NCBI GenBank assembly: GCA_009930155.1
Contig: RZYX01000005.1
Coordinates: 1 to 53,453, forward strand
Source: Clostridia bacterium
GTDB taxonomy: Bacteria; Bacillota_A; Clostridia; Oscillospirales; Acutalibacteraceae
Direction of reading: 5' to 3'
Length of the DNA: 53,453 nucleotides
The first letter of the stretch is position 1; each line of letters opens with the position of its first letter. The position numbers and the translations under genes are program-made. Below the pieces are notes generated by a model. That model was not told the DNA's origin. It saw nothing but the letters and a program-made list of their open reading frames with translations, and did not search any database. Positions 1-8,113 of the stretch are shown piece by piece.

Positions 1-66
1 TTGTAAAGTAAATTGCAATATATCCAATATTATATTTTTAAAGGTTTTTCTTCTGTTATATTTTTT

Positions 67-1137
67 ATGGGTATAGCGTTTTACTTTACAATTGAGTACT
101 ATATTGAAAGAATCAAACAGCAACTTCCAGCTCATTTTTTGGTGATTGTAGCTGAAGATGAAAAAGCTTTTAATGAATTCATGAAAAAGGAAGGATATAA
201 AAAAAGGGGGTTTATTGAAGGATTATTAAAAGTAGTAAATCAATATGGTGAAATAATGGCAAATCCTTTTAATATAGATGATTTCAAAGAAGATGAAGTA
301 AATGTTGAACTTTTAAATGGTCAAATTATTTCATCAAGTAAAAAGGGTGAAGAGAATTACTTTAAAAATGCATTGTTAAAGATACCTTCGTTTAGCTCTT
401 TTGAAAAATATCTTGACACATCGAATACAGAATTACGTGCAGAGATTGTTAAAAATGAAATATTTGAAAAATTATATAATAATGAAGATCTAAAAAAACC
501 GTTTATGAAATTAAGAATGACAGATAGCGTTTTATTTACAAATGTTGTTAATTCAACAAGTTCTGCACTTTTGATAGGGTTATGTTTAGAGCTTAGTAAT
601 GATGAATTAATTAATTTAGCTATAATATCTTTGTTTGAATATGTTGGAAACGCAGAGTTCTTAAAAACCGATATAAATTTTTGCACATTTAAAAAGGGAG
701 AGGAAAATGAGAATCACAAGGAACAGATTGAGTTGTTTTTAAAGACAGCATTAGAAATAGAATCGTTAAGGCAAGATAACATTATACAAGCAGTGATGGA
801 TAGATATGAAAAATTTGATGGAACTGGTTTTCCTAATGGTAAAAAGGGTAAAGAAATAAATCTGTTTAGTAGAATTATTAGCATATGTCATGATTATGAA
901 AAACTAGTTAATTGTAATTTAGGTCAATCTTTAACACCTATGCAGGCTATGGTGAAAATATGGGAAGATAGTGGTAAAAAGTATGATTCGGACATTGTAA
1001 AGATGTTTTTTTATAGAACCAATGTTTTTAAAGTAGGCAAAAAAGTTTTTACAGATGATGGAAAAACAGGAACTATAGTTGGCTTTAAAGATTTTGTTAA
1101 CGCTCCTGCTTATCCTATTATAAAAATAGATAAATAG
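67..1137 (+). CDS. degenerate HD-GYP domain protein (probably non-catalytic)
   Basis: The C-terminal half carries a recognisable GYP-type segment (MDRYEKFDGTGFPNGKKG, about residues 250-268), followed by an SRIISICHDYEKLV helix and a small beta tail (about 320-356), as in clostridial HD-GYP cyclic-di-GMP phosphodiesterases. The metal-binding residues are missing. The HHE of HHExxDGxGYP reads DRYE, and where ALLHDIGK is expected there is SLFEYVGN. Binding or scaffolding is therefore more likely than catalysis (inference). The reading frame is open back to a stop at 4-6, with a TTG at 13 and an ATG at 67. Neither has a Shine-Dalgarno sequence, so the start is uncertain and I chose the ATG. Codon use is very AT-rich compared with its neighbours. 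Confidence 0.6.
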   Translation: MGIAFYFTIEYYIERIKQQLPAHFLVIVAEDEKAFNEFMKKEGYKKRGFIEGLLKVVNQYGEIMANPFNIDDFKEDEVNVELLNGQIISSSKKGEENYFKNALLKIPSFSSFEKYLDTSNTELRAEIVKNEIFEKLYNNEDLKKPFMKLRMTDSVLFTNVVNSTSSALLIGLCLELSNDELINLAIISLFEYVGNAEFLKTDINFCTFKKGEENENHKEQIELFLKTALEIESLRQDNIIQAVMDRYEKFDGTGFPNGKKGKEINLFSRIISICHDYEKLVNCNLGQSLTPMQAMVKIWEDSGKKYDSDIVKMFFYRTNVFKVGKKVFTDDGKTGTIVGFKDFVNAPAYPIIKIDK

Positions 1138-1295
1138 TAAGGTTATATCTATAAAGCTATTTCTTTATAAAAGCTTTTGTTTTAGTAGGGTTTTGTTAAG
1201 GTCAATTCGTTATAATATGGTTATGACTTTTTGCTCACAAATTAATTTGCATAAATAAAAAGTTCCTCATACCGTAAGGGTATAAGGAACTTTTT
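1138..1295. other. gene-free stretch between the HD-GYP gene and tRNA-Ala
   Basis: It is AT-rich with no credible ORF. It contains the hairpin terminator at 1256-1296 and a weak AAAGCT/AGCTTT dyad shortly after the HD-GYP stop codon. Confidence 0.5.
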
Positions 1296-1296
1296 T
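1256..1296 (-). terminator. intrinsic terminator after tRNA-Ala (bidirectional)
   Basis: A long stem (AAGTTCCT, then ATACC, pairing with GGGTAT and AGGAACTT around a GTAA loop) has A5 on its left and T6 on its right. It can therefore end the leftward tRNA transcript and also rightward transcription from the HD-GYP gene. Confidence 0.8.
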
Positions 1297-1371
1297 GGTG
1301 GAGACGAAGAGGATTGAACTCTCGACCTCTGCATTGCGAACGCAGCGCTCTCCCAGCTGAGCTACGCCCCC
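1296..1371 (-). tRNA. tRNA-Ala (anticodon CGC)
   Basis: This is a 76-nt cloverleaf on the minus strand with an encoded CCA end. The acceptor stem GGGGGCG pairs with CGTCTCC and contains the G3-U70 wobble that is the alanine identity element. The anticodon stem CTGCG/TGCAG closes the loop TTCGCAA, giving anticodon CGC, which reads GCG codons. A consensus promoter lies at 1438-1467 and a terminator follows. Confidence 0.95.
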
Positions 1372-1437
1372 ACATTTTATAGGGTGTTAAGTTTGAGCTA
1401 AATGTGTAAAAACAATATATCTAACATTACCATAAAA

Positions 1438-1467
1438 ATTATAATCTTATTTTTATAGTGTTGTCAA
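1438..1467 (-). promoter_or_regulatory. sigma-A promoter for tRNA-Ala
   Basis: On the minus strand TTGACA (1462-1467) is followed after 18 nt by TATAAT (1438-1443). Initiation would fall about 60 nt upstream of the mature tRNA. The promoter sits immediately beyond the nth stop codon. Confidence 0.75.
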
Positions 1468-1470
1468 GTA

Positions 1471-2097
1471 CTACAGTACTTTTTTACATACGGTGTTCAT
1501 ACAGCATTCATCGCACTTTGCTTTGCGTGCGGTGCAAATTGCTCTGCCGTGCAAAACACATCTGTGGCAAAAATCATTGCTTTCCTCAGGTGGCAAAATA
1601 GTGCGTAGTTCACGCTCTACAATTTTGGGATTTTTTGAACGAACAAGTCCAAGTCGGTTAGAAATGCGGATAAGGTGCGTGTCTGCAACAATGGCGGGTT
1701 TGCCATAAATGTCACCACAAATCAAATTAGCTGTTTTTCTGCCAACTCCAGGGAGCGTTAAAAGGTCGTCTATATTGTTAGGCACAATGCCGTCAAAATC
1801 ATCACGCACCATTGCAGCCATGTCAATTATATTTTTAGCCTTTGTGTGAAAAAATCCGCACGAATGAACAAGCTCTTCAACATCAGAAAGCTTGGCATTT
1901 GCAAAATCATCTAGCGTTTTGTATGCCGAAAAAAGGGCAGGTGTAATAAGGTTAACTCTTGCATCTGTGCATTGTGCAGAAAGACGAGTTGCAACAAGTA
2001 GCTGAAAAGGGTCTTTGTGTACAAGTGAGCATATTGCTTCAGGGTACTCTTTTTTAAGAGCGTTAATGCACTCTTTTGCCTGCTGTTTTTTTGTCAT
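1471..2097 (-). CDS. nth: endonuclease III (DNA glycosylase/AP lyase)
   Basis: Base-excision repair enzyme that removes oxidised pyrimidines and cleaves the abasic site. The protein is 208 aa, the usual length. The helix-hairpin-helix LPGVGRKTANL carries the catalytic lysine (K121), and VADTHLIR supplies the catalytic aspartate (D139). The C-terminal 4Fe-4S loop is intact with spacing C-x6-C-x2-C-x5-C. I chose the ATG at 2097 because a GGGGTG ribosome site lies at the right distance; a GTG 15 nt upstream is also in frame. It is transcribed alone and leftward. Confidence 0.95.
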   Translation of the reverse strand: MTKKQQAKECINALKKEYPEAICSLVHKDPFQLLVATRLSAQCTDARVNLITPALFSAYKTLDDFANAKLSDVEELVHSCGFFHTKAKNIIDMAAMVRDDFDGIVPNNIDDLLTLPGVGRKTANLICGDIYGKPAIVADTHLIRISNRLGLVRSKNPKIVERELRTILPPEESNDFCHRCVLHGRAICTARKAKCDECCMNTVCKKVL

Positions 2098-2272
2098 TAT
2101 AACACCCCGCACTTCATAGCTAAATGATTAACTAAGCTTTTATAAACATTATAGACTAATTTTTTAAAAAAACAACAATAAAAAACATGGTGTTGTATGT
2201 TGCGAAAAAGATGGTTGTGTGTTATTATTTTAGCAAAATAAAGTTATTTTATCGTTTGAAAGGATGATCTTT

Positions 2273-3523
2273 TTGTACAATGACCTTATGGACACTATTG
2301 GATTTGTTTCTGATGTCGACAAAGAAGTCGGACAAGCAATGGAAAAAGAACTATTTCGTCAACAGCGTAACATCGAGCTTATAGCTTCAGAGAATATTGT
2401 TTCTCCAGCAGTTATGGCAGCTATGGGAAGCGTACTTACAAATAAGTATGCTGAAGGATACCCAGGCAAGCGTTATTATGGCGGATGCGAATGTGTTGAT
2501 ATTGTTGAAGATATCGCAATAGAAAGAGCTAAAAAGCTTTTTGGTGCAGAATTTGTAAATGTTCAGCCACATTCTGGCGCACAGGCAAATCTTGCTGTTT
2601 ATTTTTCACTCGTTCAGCCAGGTGATACAATCATGGGAATGAGCCTTGCAGAGGGTGGACATCTTACACATGGTTCGCCAGTTAATATGTCAGGTAAATA
2701 CTATAACTTCGTTTCATACGGAGTTGATAGTGATGGATTTTTAGATTATGATAAGCTTGAGCAGACAGCAAGGGAAGTAAAGCCAAAGCTTATCGTTGCA
2801 GGTGCTTCTGCATATCCTCGCACAATAGATTTTGAAAGAATTGGCAAAGTAGCAAAAGAAGTTGGTGCTTACTTTATGGTTGATATGGCACATATTGCAG
2901 GGCTTGTTGCTGCTGGGCTTCATCCATCACCAATTCCTTATGCAGATGTTGTAACAACCACAACTCACAAAACACTTAGAGGCCCAAGAGGCGGTATGAT
3001 TCTTTGCCGTGAAGAGTTTGGCAAGGCAATAAACAAAGCAATTTTCCCAGGAACACAGGGCGGCCCACTTATGCACACAATCGCTGCAAAGGCTGTTTGC
3101 TTTGGAGAGGCTCTTGCTCCTGACTTTAAAGCGTATCAGCAGGCTGTTGTTGACAATTGTCAGGCACTTGCAAAGGGGCTGCTTAGCAGAGGCGTAAGCC
3201 TTGTTTCTGGCGGTTCAGACAACCACCTTATGCTTGTAGACCTTCGCTCACTTAATATAACAGGCAAAGAGCTTGAGCATAAACTTGATGAGGTTTATAT
3301 TACAGCAAACAAGAATACAATTCCAAACGATCCACAGTCACCATTTGTAACAAGCGGAATCAGACTCGGTACACCAGCCGCAACAACAAGAGGACTTGAT
3401 ACAGATGATATGGACAAAATAGCACAGTATATTTATCTTACTGCAACTGATTTTGAAAACAGTGCAGACCTTATCCGTGCAGGCGTAACAGATATTTGTA
3501 CAAGACATCCTCTTTATAAATAA
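2273..3523 (+). CDS. glyA: serine hydroxymethyltransferase
   Basis: PLP enzyme that converts serine and tetrahydrofolate to glycine and 5,10-methylene-THF, the main source of one-carbon units. The family motifs are present: [21 protein letters not shown], and the PLP-binding lysine in [14 protein letters not shown] (K233 from this start). Start choice: the ribosome site GAAAGGA (2257-2263) sits 9 nt before TTG 2273. The in-frame ATG at 2264 touches it, and the ATG at 2288 is too far away. A rare TTG start is therefore preferred, giving 416 aa. It stands alone and is followed by its own terminator. Confidence 0.96.
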   Translation: MYNDLMDTIGFVSDVDKEVGQAMEKELFRQQRNIELIASENIVSPAVMAAMGSVLTNKYAEGYPGKRYYGGCECVDIVEDIAIERAKKLFGAEFVNVQPHSGAQANLAVYFSLVQPGDTIMGMSLAEGGHLTHGSPVNMSGKYYNFVSYGVDSDGFLDYDKLEQTAREVKPKLIVAGASAYPRTIDFERIGKVAKEVGAYFMVDMAHIAGLVAAGLHPSPIPYADVVTTTTHKTLRGPRGGMILCREEFGKAINKAIFPGTQGGPLMHTIAAKAVCFGEALAPDFKAYQQAVVDNCQALAKGLLSRGVSLVSGGSDNHLMLVDLRSLNITGKELEHKLDEVYITANKNTIPNDPQSPFVTSGIRLGTPAATTRGLDTDDMDKIAQYIYLTATDFENSADLIRAGVTDICTRHPLYK

Positions 3524-3538
3524 GAGCATATAAAAAAT

Positions 3539-3568
3539 GGGCAAGAGTTTAAAGCTCTTGCCTTTTTT
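3539..3568 (+). terminator. intrinsic terminator after glyA
   Basis: GGCAAGAG pairs with CTCTTGCC around a 7-nt loop, followed by T6. It lies 15 nt after the glyA stop codon. Confidence 0.85.
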
Positions 3569-3623
3569 ATATTTGTTTATTGTAGTAATTTTATTCTTGA
3601 TTTTCTTGTGTTCATTTCTTTGC

Positions 3624-3730
3624 TCGCCAAAGAAACGGACCAAAGAAAGGCGACGAGGGGGAACCCCTCTGAAAGCTATAAGTCGGTTTTCCCCCTCGAC
3701 CCCCTTCCGCTAGGTTACGAGCAGGTTATT
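3624..3730. repeat. GC-richer intergenic segment with a 10-bp inverted repeat
   Basis: Between glyA and the next gene lies a segment clearly richer in G and C than its surroundings. It is centred on a perfect inverted repeat, CGAGGGGGAA at 3654-3663 and TTCCCCCTCG at 3689-3698. A 68-codon frame crosses it (3608-3814) but has no ribosome site and a low-complexity end, so I do not call a gene. It looks like a dispersed intergenic repeat unit (inference; only one copy is in the window). Confidence 0.4.
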
Positions 3731-3812
3731 TGTATAATGGAGGAAAAGAATATTTTAGTACTGTATTTATACCAAAATAAAATGTTATTATACAAGATGA
3801 CAAATGTAAAAT

Positions 3813-3843
3813 AAAAAAGATAAGGGCGAAAAACCTTGCCTTT
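3813..3843 (-). terminator. weak candidate terminator after the DUF2500-like gene
   Basis: On the minus strand a short bulged stem (AAGGC/GCCCTT) is followed by ATCTTTTTT. It lies about 90 nt beyond the stop of the leftward gene at 3936. The stem is short. Confidence 0.35.
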
Positions 3844-3935
3844 TGTTTAAAATCAAACTGAATAGTAAAAAATAGAATCAAATTTGTTTTTAAATATCAC
3901 ACTCTCAAAACACAGTTTAAAATAAAAATCTAATG

Positions 3936-4346
3936 CTATATTTCAAATCCTAAGAATAAATCATTTTGAGAAATCAGCGTTCCATCTTCTTCGTAAAAGC
4001 AATTATTTTGGGTGATTAATTTTCCTCTTTCTCCAACATTCATATTATTATAATCTTCCATTGACACATCTAATACTTTTTGTGTCTCGTCATCAAGAGA
4101 AAAAGTAACTTTATATTTCTGCTTATGATCTGGTCTTAAAAAATCATTGTTTTGTTCTATATAACAATTCATATTTAGTATAGAAGCGTTTTCTTCAAGA
4201 TCATTAGAAATTTCGTCAGAATACAATTCTAAAGGAGTTTCTTTTACATTAAAATATTTAACAAATATAGATCTAAATATAAATTCAATACATAAATAAG
4301 GAATTAAAATTTTAAAGATAAAGCCTATTATAAAATCAACAATCAT
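3936..4346 (-). CDS. membrane-anchored DUF2500-like protein
   Basis: 136 aa. One hydrophobic helix (about residues 2-28, rich in I and F) is followed by a soluble domain. The pattern KYKVTFSLDDET..LDVSMEDYNNMNVGERGKL resembles DUF2500-type proteins (a VTF strand, then a Y..L..G.rG.L turn). No enzymatic motif is visible. It is preceded by a good ribosome site (GAGGT, 5 nt from ATG). Function is unknown and the family match is by eye. Confidence 0.6.
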   Translation of the reverse strand: MIVDFIIGFIFKILIPYLCIEFIFRSIFVKYFNVKETPLELYSDEISNDLEENASILNMNCYIEQNNDFLRPDHKQKYKVTFSLDDETQKVLDVSMEDYNNMNVGERGKLITQNNCFYEEDGTLISQNDLFLGFEI

Positions 4347-4465
4347 AATCTACCTCGTTAGTGTAATTGTATAAATAATATAATATTTGATTATAAAAAG
4401 CAAGAGGACTTCTACGAAAAAGCGGGAGTGGACACTTGTGGTATCATATAAATATAAGAATTAAA

Positions 4466-4522
4466 AAGGCAAAGCAATACAACAGGTTAAAGAGCTTACT
4501 TTTTAAAGCCCTTGCCTTTTCT
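4466..4522 (-). terminator. candidate terminator after the acyltransferase gene
   Basis: On the minus strand AAAAGGCAA can pair with TTGCCTTTT across a loop that itself holds an 8-bp hairpin (AAGGGCTT/AAGCTCTT), and T5 follows. It sits just beyond the stop codon. The nested structure is long, so confidence is moderate. Confidence 0.4.
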
Positions 4523-4533
4523 GGCTTATTCTA

Positions 4534-5307
4534 TTAGAATTGAGAGGATAGCCACTGGAAAGCAAAAACAAAAATATAAATAATCGGAATATGGACGATG
4601 TATATAAGCAGGGATTTTTGACCCAATTTTTCAAAAAAATTAAAGTGAGTTTTATATGCAAAGGATGGTAATTTTCCATTTTTAACTGAAATGCCGACAA
4701 AAGAGCCAAAAAAGAAAATCAAACTCCATGGTAAAAGTGGGAAGTAGTCGGCGGAAAAAAAGCTATGTGAATGTATTCCAACAGGAAAAAGCCAGTCAAT
4801 TGTGTACCATTCATAAGGTAGCCTAAAAACTAAATTGTCCCAAAGTCCAATTTTTCCAAAGGAAATGTCACGAGTAACAAAGGCAAGTGTAGCGCAAAGT
4901 AAAGAACCGAGTATTGCAGGCGTTTTGTCAAATGCTTTTTGAAAAATTGCAAACAAAAGTATAGAACAAGCAAGCAAATGCAATATTCCAAAATAAATTT
5001 CTGTACGCTCAAACCCAAATGACGGGAGCAAAACAGCGCTGATAAAGGTTAAAGCTAATGCTACTGCTAAAAGTTTTAGTCCTCTTGCCATGTTGCTTCG
5101 TGAAAGTCTTGAGCATATTCCGGAAATAAATATAAACCCTGCGGCAAAAAAAGGCTGGAAAGGCTCAAAGAATTTAAAGGTATCAAAAGCCCAAGGAGCA
5201 CCCGTTAGTTCATAACATAAGACAAATGCGTGGTAAAAAACCATGCAAAAAATAGCAAGTCCACGAATTTCATCTAGCAATGCAATTCTTTTTCTTGAAT
5301 TTCTCAA
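4534..5307 (-). CDS. DUF1624/HGSNAT-like membrane acyltransferase
   Basis: 257 aa with about seven hydrophobic helices. The N-terminus RIALLDEIRGLAIFCMVFYH is the signature of the heparan-alpha-glucosaminide N-acetyltransferase catalytic domain family, related to the wider acyltransferase-3 group; the histidine of FYH is the likely catalytic or acyl-CoA-contact residue. The C-terminal helix KSLLIYIVHIPIIYIFVF is also typical. The substrate is unknown, probably a cell-envelope sugar. It is transcribed leftward, divergent from the HAD phosphatase. Confidence 0.75.
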   Translation of the reverse strand: MRNSRKRIALLDEIRGLAIFCMVFYHAFVLCYELTGAPWAFDTFKFFEPFQPFFAAGFIFISGICSRLSRSNMARGLKLLAVALALTFISAVLLPSFGFERTEIYFGILHLLACSILLFAIFQKAFDKTPAILGSLLCATLAFVTRDISFGKIGLWDNLVFRLPYEWYTIDWLFPVGIHSHSFFSADYFPLLPWSLIFFFGSFVGISVKNGKLPSFAYKTHFNFFEKLGQKSLLIYIVHIPIIYIFVFAFQWLSSQF

Positions 5308-5406
5308 AATACACCCACCTTTTAAAGAAACTAACTTTATGGTGTATAATTATACTAAATTAATTTGTCTATTACAAGAAGATTGTGCGTAGAAAGGCAG
5401 AAGATT

Positions 5407-6093
5407 ATGAATAAATTTAAGGCAGTAATATTTGATTTTGATGGAACAATTGTAGATTCGGGAGAGGGTATTCGCCGCAGTATTGAATATGCTTTAGAAA
5501 AGAATGGCGTCCCAGTTGGAGAAAAAAGTAAGCTAAACTACTTTATTGGGCCTCCGCTTAATGTTAGCTTTGAAGATATGTATGGAATAAACGGTGAGCA
5601 GTGTGAAAAACTAATTGAAACATATAGGGATAGATATGCAAGGCTTGGTGTATATGAAGTTGAGCTGTATGAAGGCATAGTAGAGCTTTTAAACACGCTC
5701 AAGGAAAATGGCATTAAAATTGGAATTGCATCGTCAAAGCCAACTTGTTTCATAAAGCAAGTTATGGAATATTTTAAGATATCAGAGTTTTTTGATACTG
5801 TTGTGGGCACTAATTTTGAAAAGCATAATGCAGATAAAAAAGAGCTTATAAATACTGCACTTAAAAATTTGGGAATAACGGATAAGAGTGTAAGCATAAT
5901 GGTTGGAGATAGGCTTTATGATATTAATGGTGCAAAAGGAGCTGGAATTTTATCTGTTGGAGTGTTATATGGATATGGCTCAGAAACCGAGCTAAAAGAC
6001 GCAGGAGCGGACTTTTTGGCACATGATGTGACAGAGATTTATAAAATTTTGAATAATAATGACGAAACCTTAAAAAAACAGTTGACAATATAA
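5407..6093 (+). CDS. HAD-superfamily phosphatase (phosphoglycolate phosphatase-like)
   Basis: 228 aa from the ATG at 5407, which has AGAAAGG upstream; an earlier in-frame ATG at 5365 lacks a ribosome site. Motif I is DFDGTIVDS (nucleophile D10, acid D12), motif II is ASSKP, and motif III/IV is MVGDRLYDINGAKGAG. The cap lies between motifs I and II, as in the Gph/PpaX group that hydrolyses phosphoglycolate or pyrophosphate; the substrate cannot be fixed from sequence. The last codons contain the -35 box of the following tRNA promoter. Confidence 0.85.
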   Translation: MNKFKAVIFDFDGTIVDSGEGIRRSIEYALEKNGVPVGEKSKLNYFIGPPLNVSFEDMYGINGEQCEKLIETYRDRYARLGVYEVELYEGIVELLNTLKENGIKIGIASSKPTCFIKQVMEYFKISEFFDTVVGTNFEKHNADKKELINTALKNLGITDKSVSIMVGDRLYDINGAKGAGILSVGVLYGYGSETELKDAGADFLAHDVTEIYKILNNNDETLKKQLTI

Positions 6094-6110
6094 AATGTAT
6101 ATATTATAAT
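6082..6110 (+). promoter_or_regulatory. consensus sigma-A promoter for tRNA-Met/tRNA-Glu
   Basis: TTGACA (6082-6087), a 17-nt spacer and TATAAT (6105-6110) match consensus exactly. The -35 box lies inside the last codons of the HAD gene. Initiation is expected about 10 nt before tRNA-Met. Confidence 0.85.
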
Positions 6111-6126
6111 TAACTTCGCTTGATGT

Positions 6127-6203
6127 GGCGGCATAGCTCAGTTGGCTAGAGCGTTCGGTTCATACCCGAATTGTCGTTGGTTCAAATCCGACTGCCGCTA
6201 CCA
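6127..6203 (+). tRNA. tRNA-Met (anticodon CAT, elongator)
   Basis: A 77-nt cloverleaf with encoded CCA. The acceptor GGCGGCA pairs with TGCCGCT, and the anticodon loop TTCATAC is closed by TTCGG/CCGAA. The acceptor sequence and the overall match to Bacillus-type elongator tRNA-Met argue against initiator tRNA and against tRNA-Ile2. Confidence 0.92.
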
Positions 6204-6277
6204 TTTCAAACGAGAGGCTTTGCGGCACTTCTATTCAAGTGCTGCAAGCAACCTCTTTTTAACACACAAATTAATAT

Positions 6278-6352
6278 GGCCCGGTGGTCAAGCGGTCAAG
6301 ACACCGCCCTTTCACGGCGGTAACACGAGTTCGATTCTCGTCCGGGTCACCA
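6278..6352 (+). tRNA. tRNA-Glu (anticodon TTC)
   Basis: A 75-nt cloverleaf with CCA. The acceptor GGCCCGG pairs with CCGGGTC, and the anticodon stem CCGCC/GGCGG closes CTTTCAC. It is co-transcribed with tRNA-Met and followed by a terminator. Confidence 0.95.
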
Positions 6353-6359
6353 CAAAGAG

Positions 6360-6388
6360 CATTCAGCCAATAGGCTGGGTGTTTTTTA
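6360..6388 (+). terminator. intrinsic terminator of the tRNA-Met/tRNA-Glu unit
   Basis: CATTCAGCC pairs with GGCTGGGTG (two G-U wobbles) around an AATA loop, followed by T6. Confidence 0.85.
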
Positions 6389-6453
6389 CTTTTTTAAGGC
6401 ATAACTATTTAGTTCGCTACTGTAAAAATAGTTATTTTCATTTCACAAGCGTG

Positions 6454-6482
6454 TTGAAGACAAAAGCCCGCCGTGGTATACT
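6454..6482 (+). promoter_or_regulatory. probable promoter of rarA
   Basis: TTGAAG (6454-6459), a 17-nt spacer and TATACT (6477-6482), about 100 nt upstream of the rarA start. Confidence 0.6.
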
Positions 6483-6580
6483 AATTTTATACATTGCTAT
6501 TTGGCAATGTGCGAATATTATTGTGAATAAAAAGCAGTCATAGTAGTATATATTTATATTAATTTTTAAGAGGTGATATT

Positions 6581-7843
6581 ATGTCCGCACCACTTGCAGA
6601 CAGGCTTAGGCCACAGCAGATGGACGATATTGTTGGACAAGAGCATTTGTTGGGTGAGGGTAAGGCTCTTAGAAATATTATAACATCAGGGACATTACCA
6701 AATCTTGTTTTTTATGGCCCTTCAGGAATTGGAAAAACAACCCTTGCGAGTATTATTGCAAAGTCAACAAAACGCACATTGAGAAAGCTTAACGGCACAA
6801 ATGCCTCAATAGCGGATATAAAAGATATTGTAGCAGAGCTGGACACTTTTTCTGCTCCTAACGGAATTTTGCTTTATTTGGACGAAATACAGTATTTTAA
6901 TAAAAAGCAACAGCAAGCATTGCTTGAATATATAGAGAATGGCGACATTACTCTTATAGCATCAACGGCGGAAAATCCATATTTTTATGTTTACAATGCA
7001 ATCCTTAGCCGTTCTACTGTGTTTGAGTTTAAGCCTGTTAGCCCAAAAGAGGTTGAGCGGGCTGTTTTGCGTGGCTTTGATTTTTTGAGCGAGGAAACAG
7101 GGCAGGCGTTTAAGCTAGAAGAGGGTGTGTCCGCTTACATTTCAAAAGCGTGTGGTGGCGATGTTAGAAAGGCTATGAATGCAGTTGAACTTTGCTATTT
7201 ATCAACAACATTAAAAGATAATATAAGAACGATAACTCTTGAAAAGGCAAAAGAGCTTACGCAGTGTTCTACTATAAAGTATGACAGAGATGGAGAAGAG
7301 CATTATGATATTTTATCCGCTTTTCAAAAGTCTATGAGGGGTTCAGATGCTAATGCGGCTCTGCATTATCTTGCACGACTGCTTGAAGCGGGCGATTTGC
7401 CTTCGGCAACACGCAGACTTCTTGTTTGTGCTTGTGAAGATGTTGGGCTTGCATACCCAATGATTATTCCGATTGTAAAGGCGGCGGTTGATACCGCACT
7501 TCAAGTTGGTTTGCCAGAAGCTAGAATACCACTTGCGGATGCTGTGGTGCTTGTATGTAATGCACCCAAGTCCAATTCTGCATATCTTGGGATTAACAAA
7601 GCTATGGAAGATTTGCATAGGGGTAATGGCGGACCTATTCCTCGCCATTTGCAAAATATGCATTATGACGGTGAGGACAATAAAACAAAGGGGCAGTTTT
7701 ATAACTACCCCCATGAGTATTCTGGCCATTGGGTAAACCAGCAATACCTTCCCGATTCAATTGCAAAAGTTAAATACTATGAATATGGTGACAATAAAAC
7801 AGAACAGGCAGCCAAAGAGTATTGGAGCAAAATAAAAGGATAG
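6581..7843 (+). CDS. rarA: replication-associated recombination protein A (RarA/MgsA AAA+ ATPase)
   Basis: 420 aa, a normal length. The Walker A motif GPSGIGKT lies at 46-53 and Walker B LLYLDEIQ ends around 104. A clamp-loader-like lid follows, then the C-terminal oligomerisation domain with the family-typical GNGGPIPRHLQ and YNYPHEY segments. The protein acts at stalled replication forks, interacting with SSB and DNA ends. A ribosome site GAGGTG precedes the ATG. The gene stands alone. Confidence 0.95.
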   Translation: MSAPLADRLRPQQMDDIVGQEHLLGEGKALRNIITSGTLPNLVFYGPSGIGKTTLASIIAKSTKRTLRKLNGTNASIADIKDIVAELDTFSAPNGILLYLDEIQYFNKKQQQALLEYIENGDITLIASTAENPYFYVYNAILSRSTVFEFKPVSPKEVERAVLRGFDFLSEETGQAFKLEEGVSAYISKACGGDVRKAMNAVELCYLSTTLKDNIRTITLEKAKELTQCSTIKYDRDGEEHYDILSAFQKSMRGSDANAALHYLARLLEAGDLPSATRRLLVCACEDVGLAYPMIIPIVKAAVDTALQVGLPEARIPLADAVVLVCNAPKSNSAYLGINKAMEDLHRGNGGPIPRHLQNMHYDGEDNKTKGQFYNYPHEYSGHWVNQQYLPDSIAKVKYYEYGDNKTEQAAKEYWSKIKG

Positions 7844-8113
7844 TTATTGTTGCATAATAACTGCTATTATAGCTGTTATCGCCACGCCTATTATAATGGA
7901 TGCTGCGGCTTTAGCTACGGTAGATTTCCAGCTTGTTTTTTTTCTAACTGCTGGTGGCAATCCGATGCTTCTAGTAAAATCCCATGCTTGTTTTTGTAGT
8001 TTGTCCTTATCTACCGTACAGTATTCTGGCTTAACAAAAAGCAGAATACGGTCAAAATAATCGCTTCCGGTATCCTTGATTTCCAAAACCTGCATATTAA
8101 CCCCTTTTATCAT
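7844..8113 (-). CDS. small tail-anchored membrane protein, unknown function
   Basis: 89 aa. An acidic/basic soluble part of about 65 residues is followed by one hydrophobic helix at the very C-terminus (about 68-87, AASIIIGVAITAIIAVIMQQ), a tail-anchor topology. There is no family I recognise. Two ATGs have ribosome sites: 8113 (GGGAGG, 9 nt spacing) and 8095 (AAGGGG). The first is preferred. It abuts the rarA stop codon tail to tail. Confidence 0.65.
   Translation of the reverse strand: MIKGVNMQVLEIKDTGSDYFDRILLFVKPEYCTVDKDKLQKQAWDFTRSIGLPPAVRKKTSWKSTVAKAAASIIIGVAITAIIAVIMQQ

Noticed and set aside
3608..3814. 68-codon open frame
   Set aside because: No ribosome site, crosses a GC-rich inverted repeat and ends in low-complexity residues; treated as a repeat element.
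6142..6543. 133-codon open frame rightward
   Set aside because: It runs through tRNA-Met, tRNA-Glu and their terminator; no ribosome site.
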